Shown here piece after piece: positions 11,065-21,844 of a stretch of 64,000 nucleotides of DNA; position 1 is the first letter of the stretch, and each line of letters begins with the position of its first letter. Source of the DNA: Hippasteria phrygiana. Taxonomy: Eukaryota > Echinodermata > Asteroidea > Valvatida > Goniasteridae. The notes under the pieces were generated by a model. That model saw nothing but the letters and a program-made list of their open reading frames with translations, was not told the DNA's origin and did not search any database. A program made the translations under genes and the position numbers. Location: contig JAZGUH010000370.1 of NCBI GenBank assembly GCA_037893225.1, forward strand, positions 1,240,001-1,304,000, given 5' to 3'.

Positions 11065-11283
11065 TTAACCCTAACCCCTGGACATTTTTACAAGGAAGTG
11101 TCCGCAACCTGTCCAAATCCAACACTGTGAAGTATACCTATGGCACATTCTTTGTACTTAGACAAATTGGGGCATCATAGCTCCATGTAAAGTAATGGTG
11201 CCAAGGCGCTACCGTCCTGAACCCATCAAAATTCAACACAACCTGCTGTTGGGGTTTGTAAGGCTTGGGGTAGTTAGGGTTAA
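11065..11283. mobile_element. TTAA/CCCTAA element
   Basis: TTAACCCTAACCCC at the left, GGGTAGTTAGGGTTAA at the right; internal CCTGTCCAAATCCAACACTG. Just downstream of the RFC1 stop. Confidence 0.85.
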
Positions 11284-12424
11284 GATTTATGCAAATTTAA
11301 GTTGAAAATGATACTCGGGGGCGCCGTGGCGAAAAGCTCTCGATAGAAAAACAATTGATAGATGTTTTATTTTGAGCATACGCAATCCCCGTGCATTACT
11401 AATATGCATCGAGGAAGAGTTTTTTTCGCAGAGAGATTCCTTAAGCCTCATTTCCAATTCAAATTTGCATAAATGTCAAGAAAGGTGTATAGCCCTTAGG
11501 CGTTGCAGCCAAATTCAAAATATATTATTTTGTCATTCAAATTCTGTAACAATTTACATACGAAAGGTTTATCCATGCATATCCAATGAGATCTATAGGT
11601 TCAATAGTACATTGCTTCTAACTTCTCGTAAGCATCATGGATAAGATTTCTCTACATTGTTCCTGATTTCAGGATTTCTGGTGAGACGTCTTTATTTCCG
11701 GAAGGTTTTTAGGTCCTTAAATTGCTTTTATCATTCCAAAATGACCTCTGCATCCTAAAACATTCTAATTTATGTTTTGTTTGCAATATTGAACCGTGTT
11801 CTTTTGCAGTTTTTCAGAAACACCATGCAAATCGAATGCCTCGTAAAATTGTTCATTTTCCCTCAAATCTCACCCCAGAAGCGTACGAGATTGTATATAA
11901 AAAAAAAGTTAAGCCCGGCATTGTATTTGTTTCCATCTTCAAATTGGACCGTAGATCTTTTTGTGTGAATACTGACTTTTTATAAGCAAAATGTGAATTC
12001 GGCTATGCTTTATCTGCAGACGAAGGTCTTCCTTGTTCATTGAGAATGAAAATTAACCATCCTACTATCACAACCTATCGAAAAACCAAATCCTCTCCTC
12101 TCCCACAGCTTGTGTATCTCAACCTGTCACTCGATAGGTTTTGATAGATAGGGTAGTTGGCTCCATTTTGGCACCGAGAGAGGGAGGGTTGACGACTCTC
12201 TGTGAAGATGGAATTTGCTTCGGGGATGATGTCAATTGACCTATCGCGGTCGAATCGCGTCAACGCAGCTTGTGAATTATTGTCCAATAACTTCAATTAC
12301 AATTCCACGTGGAACGTGCGAAATCTGAGACAACAAAAAATACCACACAAAATTCCCACAGTGTTGTCTAAGGGGCGTGGTTAACTCGTAAACGGCGATA
12401 GGTCAATTAGTTAGAATTTCCGAG

Positions 12425-12728
12425 AGCCTGTGTGAAAAAAAATCACAGGCTTACTCGGGTGGGACTCGAACCCACGACCTCCCGCTTACTTACAGGCATG
12501 AAATTTGTCCTCGGATCAGCTGATTTCCTCATTTTTCCACTTCAAACTTATTATGCCATTGAAAATTGAAAAACACTGTACGTACAAAGTCTTGTGAAGA
12601 TTGGAATTTCCTCGTTTTTTTTGTTAATTCCAAGTTGTATAACTGTTACTAGTGCAGGAGGTAGTGGGTTCGAATCCCGCCTGAGTAAGCACTTTTCCCC
12701 CACAGGCCCTCGGAAAGCACTGAACATA
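12425..12728. repeat. Inverted pair of tRNA-like 3' halves
   Basis: TTACTCGGGTGGGACTCGAA (12463 on, minus orientation) and GGGTTCGAATCCCGCCTGA (plus, about 12667) are T-arm halves facing each other, bounded by TTCCGAGAGCCTGTG and CACAGGCCCTCGGAA. A relative with a fuller tRNA-like body is at 58190-58345. Confidence 0.75.
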
Positions 12729-13210
12729 CAGTGCTTCGAACAGTTCGTCGGAAAACGGTAAATAAAATGTCTTCACTTTGTTGATACATTCAGGTCTAGT
12801 TGACTTGAAAGTTCGGTTTATCTTTTGGAAGAAGGAAGTGTGTTATTTTGTTTCAACGGCATTGCTACTCTCACCAAACATAAAGTAGATTCTGATCATT
12901 TGCGTATGTAGATGATATGTGTCATCTTTTTTTTGTCAACAGAACCCTGTGGGTTCGAAATTGTATAGATTGCGAAACTTGTGTATAGAGTATTCGGAAA
13001 TAAACTAACAATCTAAAAAGGTATGATATAGCTTTGGTAATGATAAAAACCAAATTAATTAGTTTCGATATGAAAGCTTACTGTTTATAAAGATGATACT
13101 GGTACCAATTCTCCTCAGAAATATTTGTCTGAAATGCTGTCATCTTTGAGAAAATTGTATGAAGACCACCCAAAATGTTGTGGCTTTTTATATTTCAACA
13201 GTCAAAATAA

Positions 13211-13354
13211 CAGAGATGTAGTGGAGTCCATCACAAGCTATTCAAATGAGCTTTGACAAAGGCATTCCTTTGTCATTGTTCATCCAGTTGCTTGTGACCG
13301 GCTTCATGAAAGGACTTCTGACTGGACTTGCGAAAGGACTCGACTGCAACTCTG
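13211..13354 (+). mobile_element. CAAGTCC foldback hAT-like element, copy B
   Basis: Ends CAGAGATGTAGTGGAGTCC and GACTCGACTGCAACTCTG. Perfect 8-bp target duplication CAAAATAA at 13203-13210 and 13355-13362. Confidence 0.93.
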
Positions 13355-13425
13355 CAAAATAATCCACTATGAACACACGCAGAATCACTGTTAATTAAAA
13401 CAGAACATTTTTTTTCACTCGTTTC

Positions 13426-13568
13426 TCATTAGCCTTTTAGAGGAATGGTGGACACAATAGAAGGGCGCTATTTGATTTGGGTATACCTTTTGTGCCATAC
13501 AAAAGGTTTACCCAAATCAAATAGCGCCCTCCTATTGTGTCCGCCATACCTCTATTTAAGGCTAATGA
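13426..13568. mobile_element. Short hairpin MITE
   Basis: Two ~65-base arms from TCATTAGCC to GGCTAATGA, sharing GGGCGCTATTTGATTTGGGT and its complement, with a very small loop. Confidence 0.85.
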
Positions 13569-13614
13569 CTCGGATGACAGATTGAGCTCAGACTTTAACA
13601 AGTTTATTTCATTT

Positions 13615-13735
13615 TCAAAGTGAACAAAGAAACTGGCAGGGGCGGGATTCGAACCTGCGACCTACCAACTGAGCTATCTTGCCCTATGTTGCCGGTCTCT
13701 CAAATTGTCAGTATCTTTGTTCGGGTGGGTTTATT
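13615..13735 (-). mobile_element. tRNA-derived SINE, truncated copy
   Basis: Same module as at 7697 but with about 23 bases deleted across the anticodon arm (13635-13684). Confidence 0.82.
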
Positions 13736-14034
13736 TCATGTCAAAATGTATGTCCAAACCAGGCGGAATTGGGCAGAGCTACGAACGGAGGAACAGCTGC
13801 AAAATGCCTTGGGGGCGATTGTTAGTGATTTTGAGATTTTTGGAAATCTATGATGCTACAAATGTTCTGTAAAAGTTTCTAACTGAAATTTCATCGACAA
13901 AGCATATTTTTTTTTACCACTTTTAGAGAGGCATGTAATTTCACAAAATTATGCCTTGAAAATCAACTACAGACCAGTTTCTTTGCTCCTGCATGCCCGT
14001 TGCTAAGGTAACATTGTTGACCTACTTGTTTTGT

Positions 14035-14256
14035 TTAACCCCTTGAGTACGGTTGACACAAATACGTGCGGATTGAAAATTGCCACTTGGCTGGTTGACG
14101 TCTATGTGTGAAAATCTCTGCATTTTCAATCGATTAGTGGGGTATTGTGTATGTTATGCTTGGCTGCACAAGCCTCTTGTTTCCGTTTCGCTTGGCTGCA
14201 TAACCTGTCCTGGCACCCCGGGTTCTCCCATGTTATGCCCGGTGGCAAGGGGTTAA
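14035..14256. mobile_element. TTAA MITE with CCCCTTG ends, copy 1
   Basis: TTAACCCCTTGAGTACG and GGCAAGGGGTTAA. Shares GCTTGGCTGCACAA and TTTCGCTTGGCTGC with 43687-43943. Confidence 0.85.
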
Positions 14257-14506
14257 ACTCGAACCTTAAAGGGCTACGTCTCAGTTTCGATGTTCGGACA
14301 GTTCGAATTCAAATCTTAATAACTCTGCATTGGAATATCCGCTTTGAAAATAGAAAGCGGCATTGTAAAGCGCAAGGTCTATATTTTATTAATATACCAA
14401 TAACTCAGAATTGACCTCTTGCCCAACTGCACCTGGTTTTGACAAACCGCGTCACGTATATGTTGAATCCCACAGAGTATGAAGACTGCATACATCTCTG
14501 CCAGTT

Positions 14507-15136
14507 TTAAAGGCTGTGTACATGATTGGTCATTGTTGCAATTTTCAAAAATGGGCTGATTTGGGGGTTAGTATACAAATAATGAATGTTTATGAGTGCA
14601 ATGGTAAGAATAATTTCATGAGGTGACAGATTGAATGGGACATTCCATCTGTCACCGAATGAAATTATTCTTACCATTGCACGAATGTGAAACATTCATT
14701 ATTTGTTTTATACAACGCCTGAATATGTTATATGAAATATCGTTCCACTGACCTGTTCAAAGTTTTGCGTTGTTGGATGGGGAAAAAAATCGAGAGAAAA
14801 ACGGCGCTCGTTTTCAACCATCGGGCGGATGATAGCCTTTGGTCAAGGCGCGCGTGGCTACCAGCTGGACACGTGACACGCCCTGAATGCCAGCATGTCC
14901 AGGAAGCGCCACGCGCGCCTTGACTAAAGGCTACAGGGCAGTTTTCCAACGATTTCCAGCTGGAAATCGTTGGAAGACGATATACATTTCCGCTTTTCTT
15001 GACAACGACAGCACACCTGGTGCCATAATTTCACAGGATGATTGAGACTACTATTAACTTACAGTCTAGTAAGGTATTTCGTAATAATTCAGTAACAAAA
15101 TATTGGAGAATTACCAATCGTGTACACTATCTTTAA
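14507..15136 (+). mobile_element. TTAA-AGG MITE, copy 2, carrying a nested MITE
   Basis: TTAA at 14507-14510 and 15133-15136. Internal hairpin TAGTCAAGGCGCGCGTGGCT type. Interrupted at 14576-14705. Confidence 0.92.
14576..14705. mobile_element. Palindromic MITE nested in the TTAA-AGG MITE
   Basis: Arms CAAATAATGAATGTTT and AAACATTCATTATTTG, with GGTAAGAATAATTTCAT and its complement. The host reads GGGGTTAGTATTTTATAGG without it in other copies. Confidence 0.88.
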
Positions 15137-16340
15137 ATCATACCTTGAAAAAAAGAAGTTTAACCAATGCAAATCAACAACAATTATGGAGAATTGTAGT
15201 TATGGTGCATGTAAAAATGAAATAGGTATTTTTACATGTATGTCATTGGATTAATTTCCACTAATGTGATTATACCTGTAAAATGTATGAACAACTCTTG
15301 CATTGTATAAACGTCCAATGATCTTCAGTCAAAACGAATAGGAATGTACCATTCATTTTGACATGTTGGATCTCAAAATAAGTCATGTTACAGGCATGGA
15401 GATTTATTACCATGATTTTCCTAATTCAAGGTGAGAATGTGAGATTTGTTAAAAGGTGCACACTTTGTCATCGGTTATATTTTTATAAAACTGTTTTGGA
15501 AGCAACAGGTGTTTGAAAGAATAAACTTGGTCCCCCAAACATTGACCGCTGTGTGACTTTATTAATTTAAATTTGTATACATGAAAAAAATATATGAAAC
15601 CGTATATACATTGAGCAGCAGAAGAAACTCGTCAAATCTTTAGAAGTACACATTTGAAATCCTCCAGGGAAAAATGAAAAATATTTACTTGTGTTCAAAT
15701 ATTTTTCTTTTTTCCGTGGAGGATTTTAATGAGTGTACTTCTAAAAATTTGATGAGTTTCTTTTGCTGCGCAGTGTATTTTATGCAAAAATATGTAATAA
15801 TAATAATTCCTGTGCATGCGGCAAACGGTCGACTCTGCCACCAAATAACCCCAAAAGGGCGCCCATTTAGAGCACTTTCCCCACGCACCTTACTAAAAAA
15901 AACACTCCAAAGGGGCGACTTTCACAATAGGGCGACAGTTGTGTCGCCCGAACCCACTCTTTTGTAGCATTATGTATCGCCCCATTAGGAAAACTACTTC
16001 TTAAAGCCTGATAAAACCCTACTTTGTCCTATTTAAAAAAAAATCTAATAATCTAATATCTCCTACTTCTGCTAGAAAGCCTGCATTTGGTCGAAGGGTT
16101 TGGGAAAGAAACCCAGTGAGGCAAATTTTAACTTTGCAGGGCCAAGTGATATAATGACATCACACTGCAGCCAGCGAATTTTTTTTCCGTAGGCGGGTGA
16201 AGCAATATGTAATCATGAATAATTCAGTAGTTTTTATGTGAAAGGCATGTTTATTCATTATAATAGAACAGAACGTCACAGCATTGTTATTATTTAGTCA
16301 ACTAGTTACATTCAATCATTTTAAAGAACGGCTGTTGTCG
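15137..16340. other. Intergenic, RFC1-EXD2, no gene seen
   Basis: AT-rich. A local inverted pair around CTTTAGAAGTACACATTTGA and AGTGTACTTCTAAAAATTTG (15640-15760) is a probable short hairpin element. No coding homology. Confidence 0.6.
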
Positions 16341-16344
16341 AGCT

Positions 16345-16428
16345 GCTACAGACTAGTCTAGTGGATAGTGGGATGGGCTATGGATCAAAAGGTCCCCAGT
16401 TCGAATCCACCTGTACCCATTTTTCTTT
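16345..16428 (+). repeat. tRNA-like sequence ending in a T-run
   Basis: TAGTCTAGTGGATAGTGGG resembles a D-arm/box A and CCCAGTTCGAATCCACC a T-arm/box B; a TTTTT run follows. No clean cloverleaf, so a SINE head or tRNA pseudogene. Confidence 0.6.
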
Positions 16429-17262
16429 ACTGGGATATCTTTGGGATATTTTTAATTTAAGGGGAGACCGAGAACCTAAGTACTAGCTGTGCAGTGATCA
16501 ATGCAACCACCGAGTTATTCATGAAAATTGCTTCATCCGCCTACGGAAAAACAAATTGGCCTGCAGGTCCCCACATGCTCATACAAAAGAAATGGGAAAA
16601 AATAATTCTTCAGGCCGGGGAACAACGACGATGAGTCTTAAAGACAATTTTGAAGACAGAACTATCATTGGAATCGAGTGGACAAAGGGTTTCTAAACGG
16701 GAGTCATACCGACTTCTACTTAACAATAAAGTCCAGAAAATAAGTGAAAAATTAATATAAACTTTCGCCGTTTCGGCATCCTGCATCAAGAGCACATTTT
16801 TGTTTCAAAAATGAAAGACAATTTGAAGGAATCTTATAAATAACTTTTTGAAAGTGAAATTTAAATAGTTTTTTTCCTTTGTGCTGCCTTACTTCAGAAA
16901 TCACTCGCTGCCACTTTTCTTCTGCTCAATCTGTGAGCTACCTTTAAAAAGAAAAGTCATTCCTTCTGTTTTAAATATATGTAAGAATAAACGGATCCCA
17001 AAGTTGACGAAAAATAGGACCGATCTGCACACTTCCAGGTTTGAAAGCGAGGATCTCAGTGCTATTGACTAAAGCTGAACATGCGCTGCCATTTATGCAT
17101 GAATGGATTTGTTGAATAGCAGTTTGTTTTCAACCTAGAATTGCGCAGTCGGGGCTAATGTAAAATTCGTCTAGATGTTGAATATCTTTGCTACCGATCT
17201 GCCCATTCCTCAAGAATGGTTCAGCTCTCCGTATCGTCGAAAACATTCATTAGCACAGTCTG

Positions 17263-17827
17263 TTACATCACTTTATCGATGTCTGTAACTTCTCCGTTCG
17301 CTGCTTTGTCGGAATTTCCACCTTTGTGTCTGTGATGCACAGACCACAGTGCCGGCAGAAACCGGGGTTTCATCGTCTCCAGGAAGTTCCGTCTCCACTT
17401 GCACTCAAATCTCTCCAGTCCCTTCTCTTCCTTCATCACCATGGCGACGACCTTGTCGCCGTGCGACCCCGTGAAGTCCACATTCTCGCACTTTATGCTC
17501 ATGGTGACCGTCTGACCGATGACGTCGTCGTCCACGTCCTCGATGCTCCAGAAGTCCGACAAAGTCTTCTGCAGCTCGGCCACACGCTTTGCCGGAAGCC
17601 GCCCGAATTCCTTGTGTCGCTGGAGCGCCTTGGCGGCCGAGCGGACCTTGATTTTCTCTGGATCCTCGCGATAGCGGTTATTGGTCGAGTCGGTGATTGG
17701 CGCATTGTACTCGCTGACGAGCTCCTGCCGGACATTGCGGTCGTAGCAAGAGCTGAGTTGGTGGCAGGCCAGACAGAGGAGGAGAACATCATGGGACGTA
17801 TGCTTCTTCAGCTGCTCCGGGAAATGT
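17263..17827 (-). CDS. EXD2: EXD2 exon 4, Cys/His C-terminal domain
   Basis: Continues the split Arg with HFPEQLKKHTSHDVLLLC, CHQLSSCYDRN, EYNAPI, EDPEKIKVRSAAKAL and ends DIDKVM followed by the stop at 17263. The acceptor is TTGCCAG. Residue pattern and spacing follow vertebrate EXD2 closely. Confidence 0.95.
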
Positions 17828-20800
17828 CTGGCAATGAAAATCGTCCAAAATTTCACTCAAGATTTCGCACCCATGCAAGTGAAAATGTATCCAGAACAGC
17901 CCCAGAGTAACCACATTTTTTATTACAATAGATGACAAATGGTCAAGACGTCATGCAGAAACATAACTCGTACCTCGTACTCATTTTTCTAGGTTTTTGA
18001 AAGGTGGGTATACCCGTTAAAACTTGGAAACAGAACCAGATTTTTCCGCAGCTTGTTTTCGCCGCGGTTAAAACAAAGACCACCTGGCCGGTTGTTGTCT
18101 ATATGCACATCCCTGCGCATACTCAATCCATTTTTGGAGCGTTGGGGGCTTAGTGTATCGGACTCGAGCTCTCGGTGATAATGAGATCGTGGGTTCAAGA
18201 TTGGATGGGGGTCATGGTGCTTGTGTCCTTGAGCAAGGCACTTTGTCACAAGTCGCTTCTCTCCACCCAGGAGTAAATGGGTACCTGTGAGGGCAGTGAT
18301 GGTTATGTGTTCGATTAGCCCATGTGCGCTTAAAATGTAGTGTACACGATTGGTAAACCTTCAATTTTCTTTTACTGAATTATTACGAAATACCTTGCTA
18401 GACTGTAAGTTAATAGTAGTCTCAATCATCCTGTGAAATGGTGGCACCAGGTGTGCTGGCGTTGTCAAGAAAAGTGGAAATGTATATCGTTTTCCAACGA
18501 TTTCCAGCTGGAAATCGTTGGAAAACTGCTCTGTAGCCGTTAGTCAAGGCGCGCGTGGCTACCCGGGACGAGTGGCTCGCCCCGGACATGATGGCGCCAT
18601 GGCATGTCACGCGCGCCTTGACTAAAGGCTATCATCCGCCCGACGGTTGAAAACGAGCGCTGTTTTTCTCTCGTTTTTTTCGCCATCCAACAACGCAAAA
18701 CTACGAACAGGTCAGTGGAACGATATTTCCTATAAAATACTAACCCCCAAATCCGCCCATTTCTGAAAATTGCAACAATGACCAATCATGTACACTGCCT
18801 TTAACTTGCAGCCGGGGCTGTATACTCGCCGGAGAGTTGGGGTTTCAGGAATCATTAATAGGCCCGATGAGCAGGGGTAATACTAATAATATTGTAAGCG
18901 CTGTGATATAGTTTACTATTTGAGCATTCTTAAATGCTGATTAGCCCTAACCCTGCCAGACGCAGCACAGTGCATCTGTGCTGACAGCTTGACCTTGCTG
19001 CACTCTGCACACAAGTCAATGTGACAAAGTATGCAATCTGATGCGTCTGGCAGGGTTTCTAGCCAAAATACCCTGGAGGGTTAGGGTTAGTATTATTATT
19101 AGTTTACCTACTGTGACGCCGAAATAATCTGACAAAATTGTACCTTCGATATTCATGAGGCACTATATTCTTTCTAATGTAGGAATCTTCACGTCCGCAC
19201 ACCACACATACGTTGGCCTTCTCCTGCATGTAGTACGCCCGGTCCAGCCCGGGCATTCCCGACGGCTCAAAATTCAGCCGCACGGTGAAGGGTTCCTGGC
19301 GTTCCACCTCTCCGATGCCTTTCTTGACGTACCACTCCGCTTTCTGTCTGTGGCAGGTGCAGAGCAACTCGCCGTTCGGCGCCAACAGCCGACAGTTGTG
19401 GTACATCTGGGTCTGGCGTGGCTTGTACGCATTGCTCGACTTGTTGACTGGGACCTTCTCGCGGCTTAGCGTCAAAACGTTTGTGTTCGTCCGTCGCTGG
19501 GATGCTTTGTTCTTGTATTTTACGTCCACCAATCCCTGACACATTGCCCCGACTTCACTCCAGTAACCCGCGGAGGGTTGCTCAGGAATTGCGGACAGCT
19601 TTCTGTAGACGATTTCAAGGAAGATTTCCACGGCGACCAGCACGTCTTGCGCCGCGTATTTGATCTGCCGGGGGGACAGCGTGCCGGCCTCCCAGTTCCC
19701 ACAGCGGACGCTGTCGGATTTGTCCAGCGACTCGTCAAGAAAGACCACGGCGAGGTTGCCCAGGCCTCCCGTGAACTTTGACCGGAGGTCCCGCCGCAGG
19801 TGACGGTAGGCCAGGTGTCGGAGGTCCAGGCAGCCCCTCGCCACGAGGAAGTGGTCTTTCAGGAGGCGGTTCGCATCGTCCAGAACAGCCACGCCCACTT
19901 TGAGGATGCTACAAAATCAACCAAACAGAACACACGATTTTGAAATGTCAGTTTCCATGTTCACTGGCTAATGTTCTGAAACTAGCTCGACAAATTTTAT
20001 CCCTTTAAACTCTTGAATACAGACGATGGCCATAGCTGCGGTTTAACAAAAGACCACCTGGCCGGTTGATGTCTATAGGCGCATTTCTGCACTTACTCAA
20101 TCCATTCATTTGAGAACTATATTGTTCTTGAATGGGAGTGTAATGAATAGATGGAGCTTTTTCAAAGAAAGCTTTCATTCGCACGGAAGGGGGCTCCGAG
20201 TGCGATGAATAGGACGACTCTATTCAGTGTGGTGCCTATTTGCATAAATTTACGCTTGGCTGCACAGCCCATTCTTGGCATACCAGCACCGCATCAATAA
20301 CAGCCAGATGCATGGGGTTATTTTTTTACAACGCAAACGAACCTTCTGTCGGCCAGTAGATCCCTTAAGCTGTTGGGCAGACGGAGGCTTTCCAGCTTAC
20401 AAAGCCGTATCAGGACAGAGTAGCCGCTGGCTGTGGCTAGCTGAAGCAGAGCCACTGGTCGGCGCTGGCCGCGCGTCTCGCTGCACCATTCACAATCCAG
20501 ACCAACGACCTGAGGGTTGAAGTGAAAAGAAAAACTGTGATGATAAGACTTGCGGATGCACTGTGTGGCTCGTAACTTTTCAAATCTAGTTTCAATCGCA
20601 CACGTTCTGCATCTCTATGGAATTCTTTGCCTGGTGCATGTTTCCCTTCATCTTACGATCTTTCCTGCTTCAAGAGGAATCTTAATTCCTGCCTCTTGTA
20701 TCTTTGATTCTTTTTTCTTGTTGTAGCTCTGTACTCCGGGAAAAAAAAATTGAACGTTGCCCTCTCACGAGACCCAATAAAACATACCTTAAACTTTGAA

Positions 20801-20991
20801 GTGTCCTCGACAATTCTTGTCATGGCCGTTTCTAGGGCATCTATAGTTTCCACGACAACGGGATCTCTGGGGGGCATCCTCTTTCTTCCCTTCGGCTTCA
20901 ACCATTGGTAGAGCAGGTAGGTTGCCGCAGCGATTCCAGCCAATGAATATGATGCCAGAACGACACGGCTTGTTTTAGGCTGGGCCGACAT
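17263..20991 (-). CDS. EXD2: Exonuclease 3'-5' domain-containing protein 2 (4 exons, complete)
   Basis: EXD2 is a DEDDy-family 3'-5' exonuclease. In vertebrates it is linked to the outer mitochondrial membrane and to DNA end resection and fork repair. Exons in transcript order: 20991-20788, 20509-20343, 19908-19144, 17827-17263. They join in frame to 566 residues. The start ATG at 20991 has an in-frame TGA three codons upstream. Residues about 10-31 are a hydrophobic anchor. Catalytic motif I is GLDCEW (D73, E75) and motif III is YAAQD (Y208, D212). After a linker come CHRQKAEWYVKKGIGE, CVVCGREDSYIRKN, VPHEYRR and HTSHDVLLLCLACHQLS, the Cys/His C-terminal domain typical of EXD2, then LPALWSVHHRHKGG near the end. 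Length is slightly below human EXD2 because the N-terminus is shorter. Convergent with RFC1, divergent from CAMSAP. Confidence 0.96.
18127..18310 (+). mobile_element. tRNA-derived SINE with conserved central domain
   Basis: tRNA-like head (GGGGGCTTAGTGTATCGG, GTGGGTTCAAGATT) followed by GTGTCCTTGAGCAAGGCAC and CACCCAGGAGTAAATGGGTA, a body seen in many deuterostome SINEs. Confidence 0.75.
18330..18804 (-). mobile_element. TTAA-AGG MITE, copy 3
   Basis: Inverted relative to copy 1. TTAA at both ends, ends ATGTAGTGTACACGATTGG and CATGTACACTGCCTTTAA; contains the GCGCGCGTGGCTACC internal hairpin. Between EXD2 exons 3 and 4. Confidence 0.92.
18941..19090 (-). mobile_element. TTAA/CCCTAA element, CCTGCCAGACGCA type
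   Basis: TTAGCCCTAACCCTGCCAGA to GGAGGGTTAGGGTTAG, inverted copy of 42016-42165 and 49745-49894. Subterminal arms CCTGCCAGACGCA are inverted. Confidence 0.88.
19144..19908 (-). CDS. EXD2: EXD2 exon 3, exonuclease core and linker
   Basis: 765 bases. Encodes SILKVGVAVLDDANRLL, GCLDLRHLAYRH, LDKSDSVRCGNWEAG, IKYAAQDV (motif III), then a basic linker and the first Cys pairs, ending HEYR. Acceptor TTTGTAG, donor AAG|GTACAA. Confidence 0.96.
20020..20290 (-). repeat. Dispersed repeat with GACCACCTGGCCGGTTG end
   Basis: Related to 7240-7400, 18070-18125 and 56565-56830 (CGGGCTGTGCAGCCAAGCG, GCTCCATCTATTCAT). Lies in EXD2 intron 2. Confidence 0.7.
20343..20509 (-). CDS. EXD2: EXD2 exon 2, exonuclease motif I
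   Basis: 55 codons plus two bases. VVGLDCEWCSETRGQRR then VALLQLATASGYSVLIRL, matching motif I of DEDD exonucleases with both metal-binding acids present. Acceptor CTCAG, donor AAG|GTTCGT. Confidence 0.95.
20788..20991 (-). CDS. EXD2: EXD2 exon 1, membrane anchor
   Basis: 68 codons from the start ATG. Polar start MSAQPKTSR, then a hydrophobic helix VVLASYSLAGIAAATYLLYQ and a basic flank KPKGRKR, a signal-anchor layout. The donor is AAG|GTATGT. Homology is weak here; the exon is tied to EXD2 by frame, by the upstream stop and by the matching topology of EXD2 proteins. Confidence 0.85.
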
Positions 20992-21091
20992 CGCTAATCA
21001 CAGGTTTGGGGGCCACGGATAGGCATTTGTCATATTTCTGTGGAGTAAAAAGAACTGAACGCAAAACACCACTTTATGATGGGCGATTGTG

Positions 21092-21297
21092 TAGTCTTGG
21101 TTCAAGACGTTGTTTTATATTGAATACGCGAACATCCGACGCAAGAGGGCGCTTTCATTAACGAACCGATGTCGCGCACGAGCCACCGCAAAACCGTTTC
21201 GGTGGCTTGTGCGCGATATCGGTTCGTTAATGAATGCGCCCTCTTGCGTCTGATGTTCGCGTATTCAATATAAATCAACGTCTTGAACCAAGACTAG
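21092..21297. mobile_element. Long hairpin MITE just upstream of EXD2
   Basis: Arms of about 95 bases, nearly perfect (TAGTCTTGGTTCAAGACG, CGCAAGAGGGCGC, CATTAACGAACCGAT and complements). Flanks CGATTGTG and TGATTGTG match at 7 of 8. About 100 bases before the EXD2 ATG, so probably in its promoter or 5' UTR. Confidence 0.9.
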
Positions 21298-21809
21298 TGA
21301 TTGTGTAGTGTGGGGCCCCTCTTTAGTTTTGATCAAATTGGAGTCGGGTATGTTTTCTCATTCCAAAATGACTTTTTCAACCTAAAGCAGACTTCTCTTT
21401 ATAATTCAATTGACATCTTTTTTTGTAATTTCGAATGGTTTATTGCGGTAGAAAATGAGATTTTCTTACACATTTTACAGCAGTTGCCATGCGAATCAAT
21501 GCGGTTTTGCGTATTTACTGTGCGTCGCGGTGATCGCCATCTTTATTTTTGCATTGCGTTTTGTCGTCTTCATCGTAGCTTTACCCCCAAAATTTCCCTT
21601 AAAAACTAAAACCCTGCCCTTTATCTACGGCATATACCTGTTGGTTTGTAATGTCGCTAACTAGTTTGGCAATTCCAATAACCTAAAAGTGGATTTTTGT
21701 TCCCTTATTTATAGGGAACAGGGCCCTACACTAAACAATCGCAAACTCTGGACGCTCTGAACACTAAACTAGTTTTAACACTCTAATTTCTTGGGGTTAG
21801 CAATGGGAA

Positions 21810-21844
21810 GGGGGGGGGGGGGCAGTTGCACCCCCCCCCCCCCC
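21810..21844. repeat. Poly-G/poly-C hairpin
   Basis: Thirteen G, an 8-base loop CAGTTGCA, then fourteen C. Confidence 0.9.

Noticed and set aside
17326..17910. 194-codon open frame on the + strand
   Set aside because: It is antisense to EXD2 exon 4, whose minus-strand product is clearly conserved.
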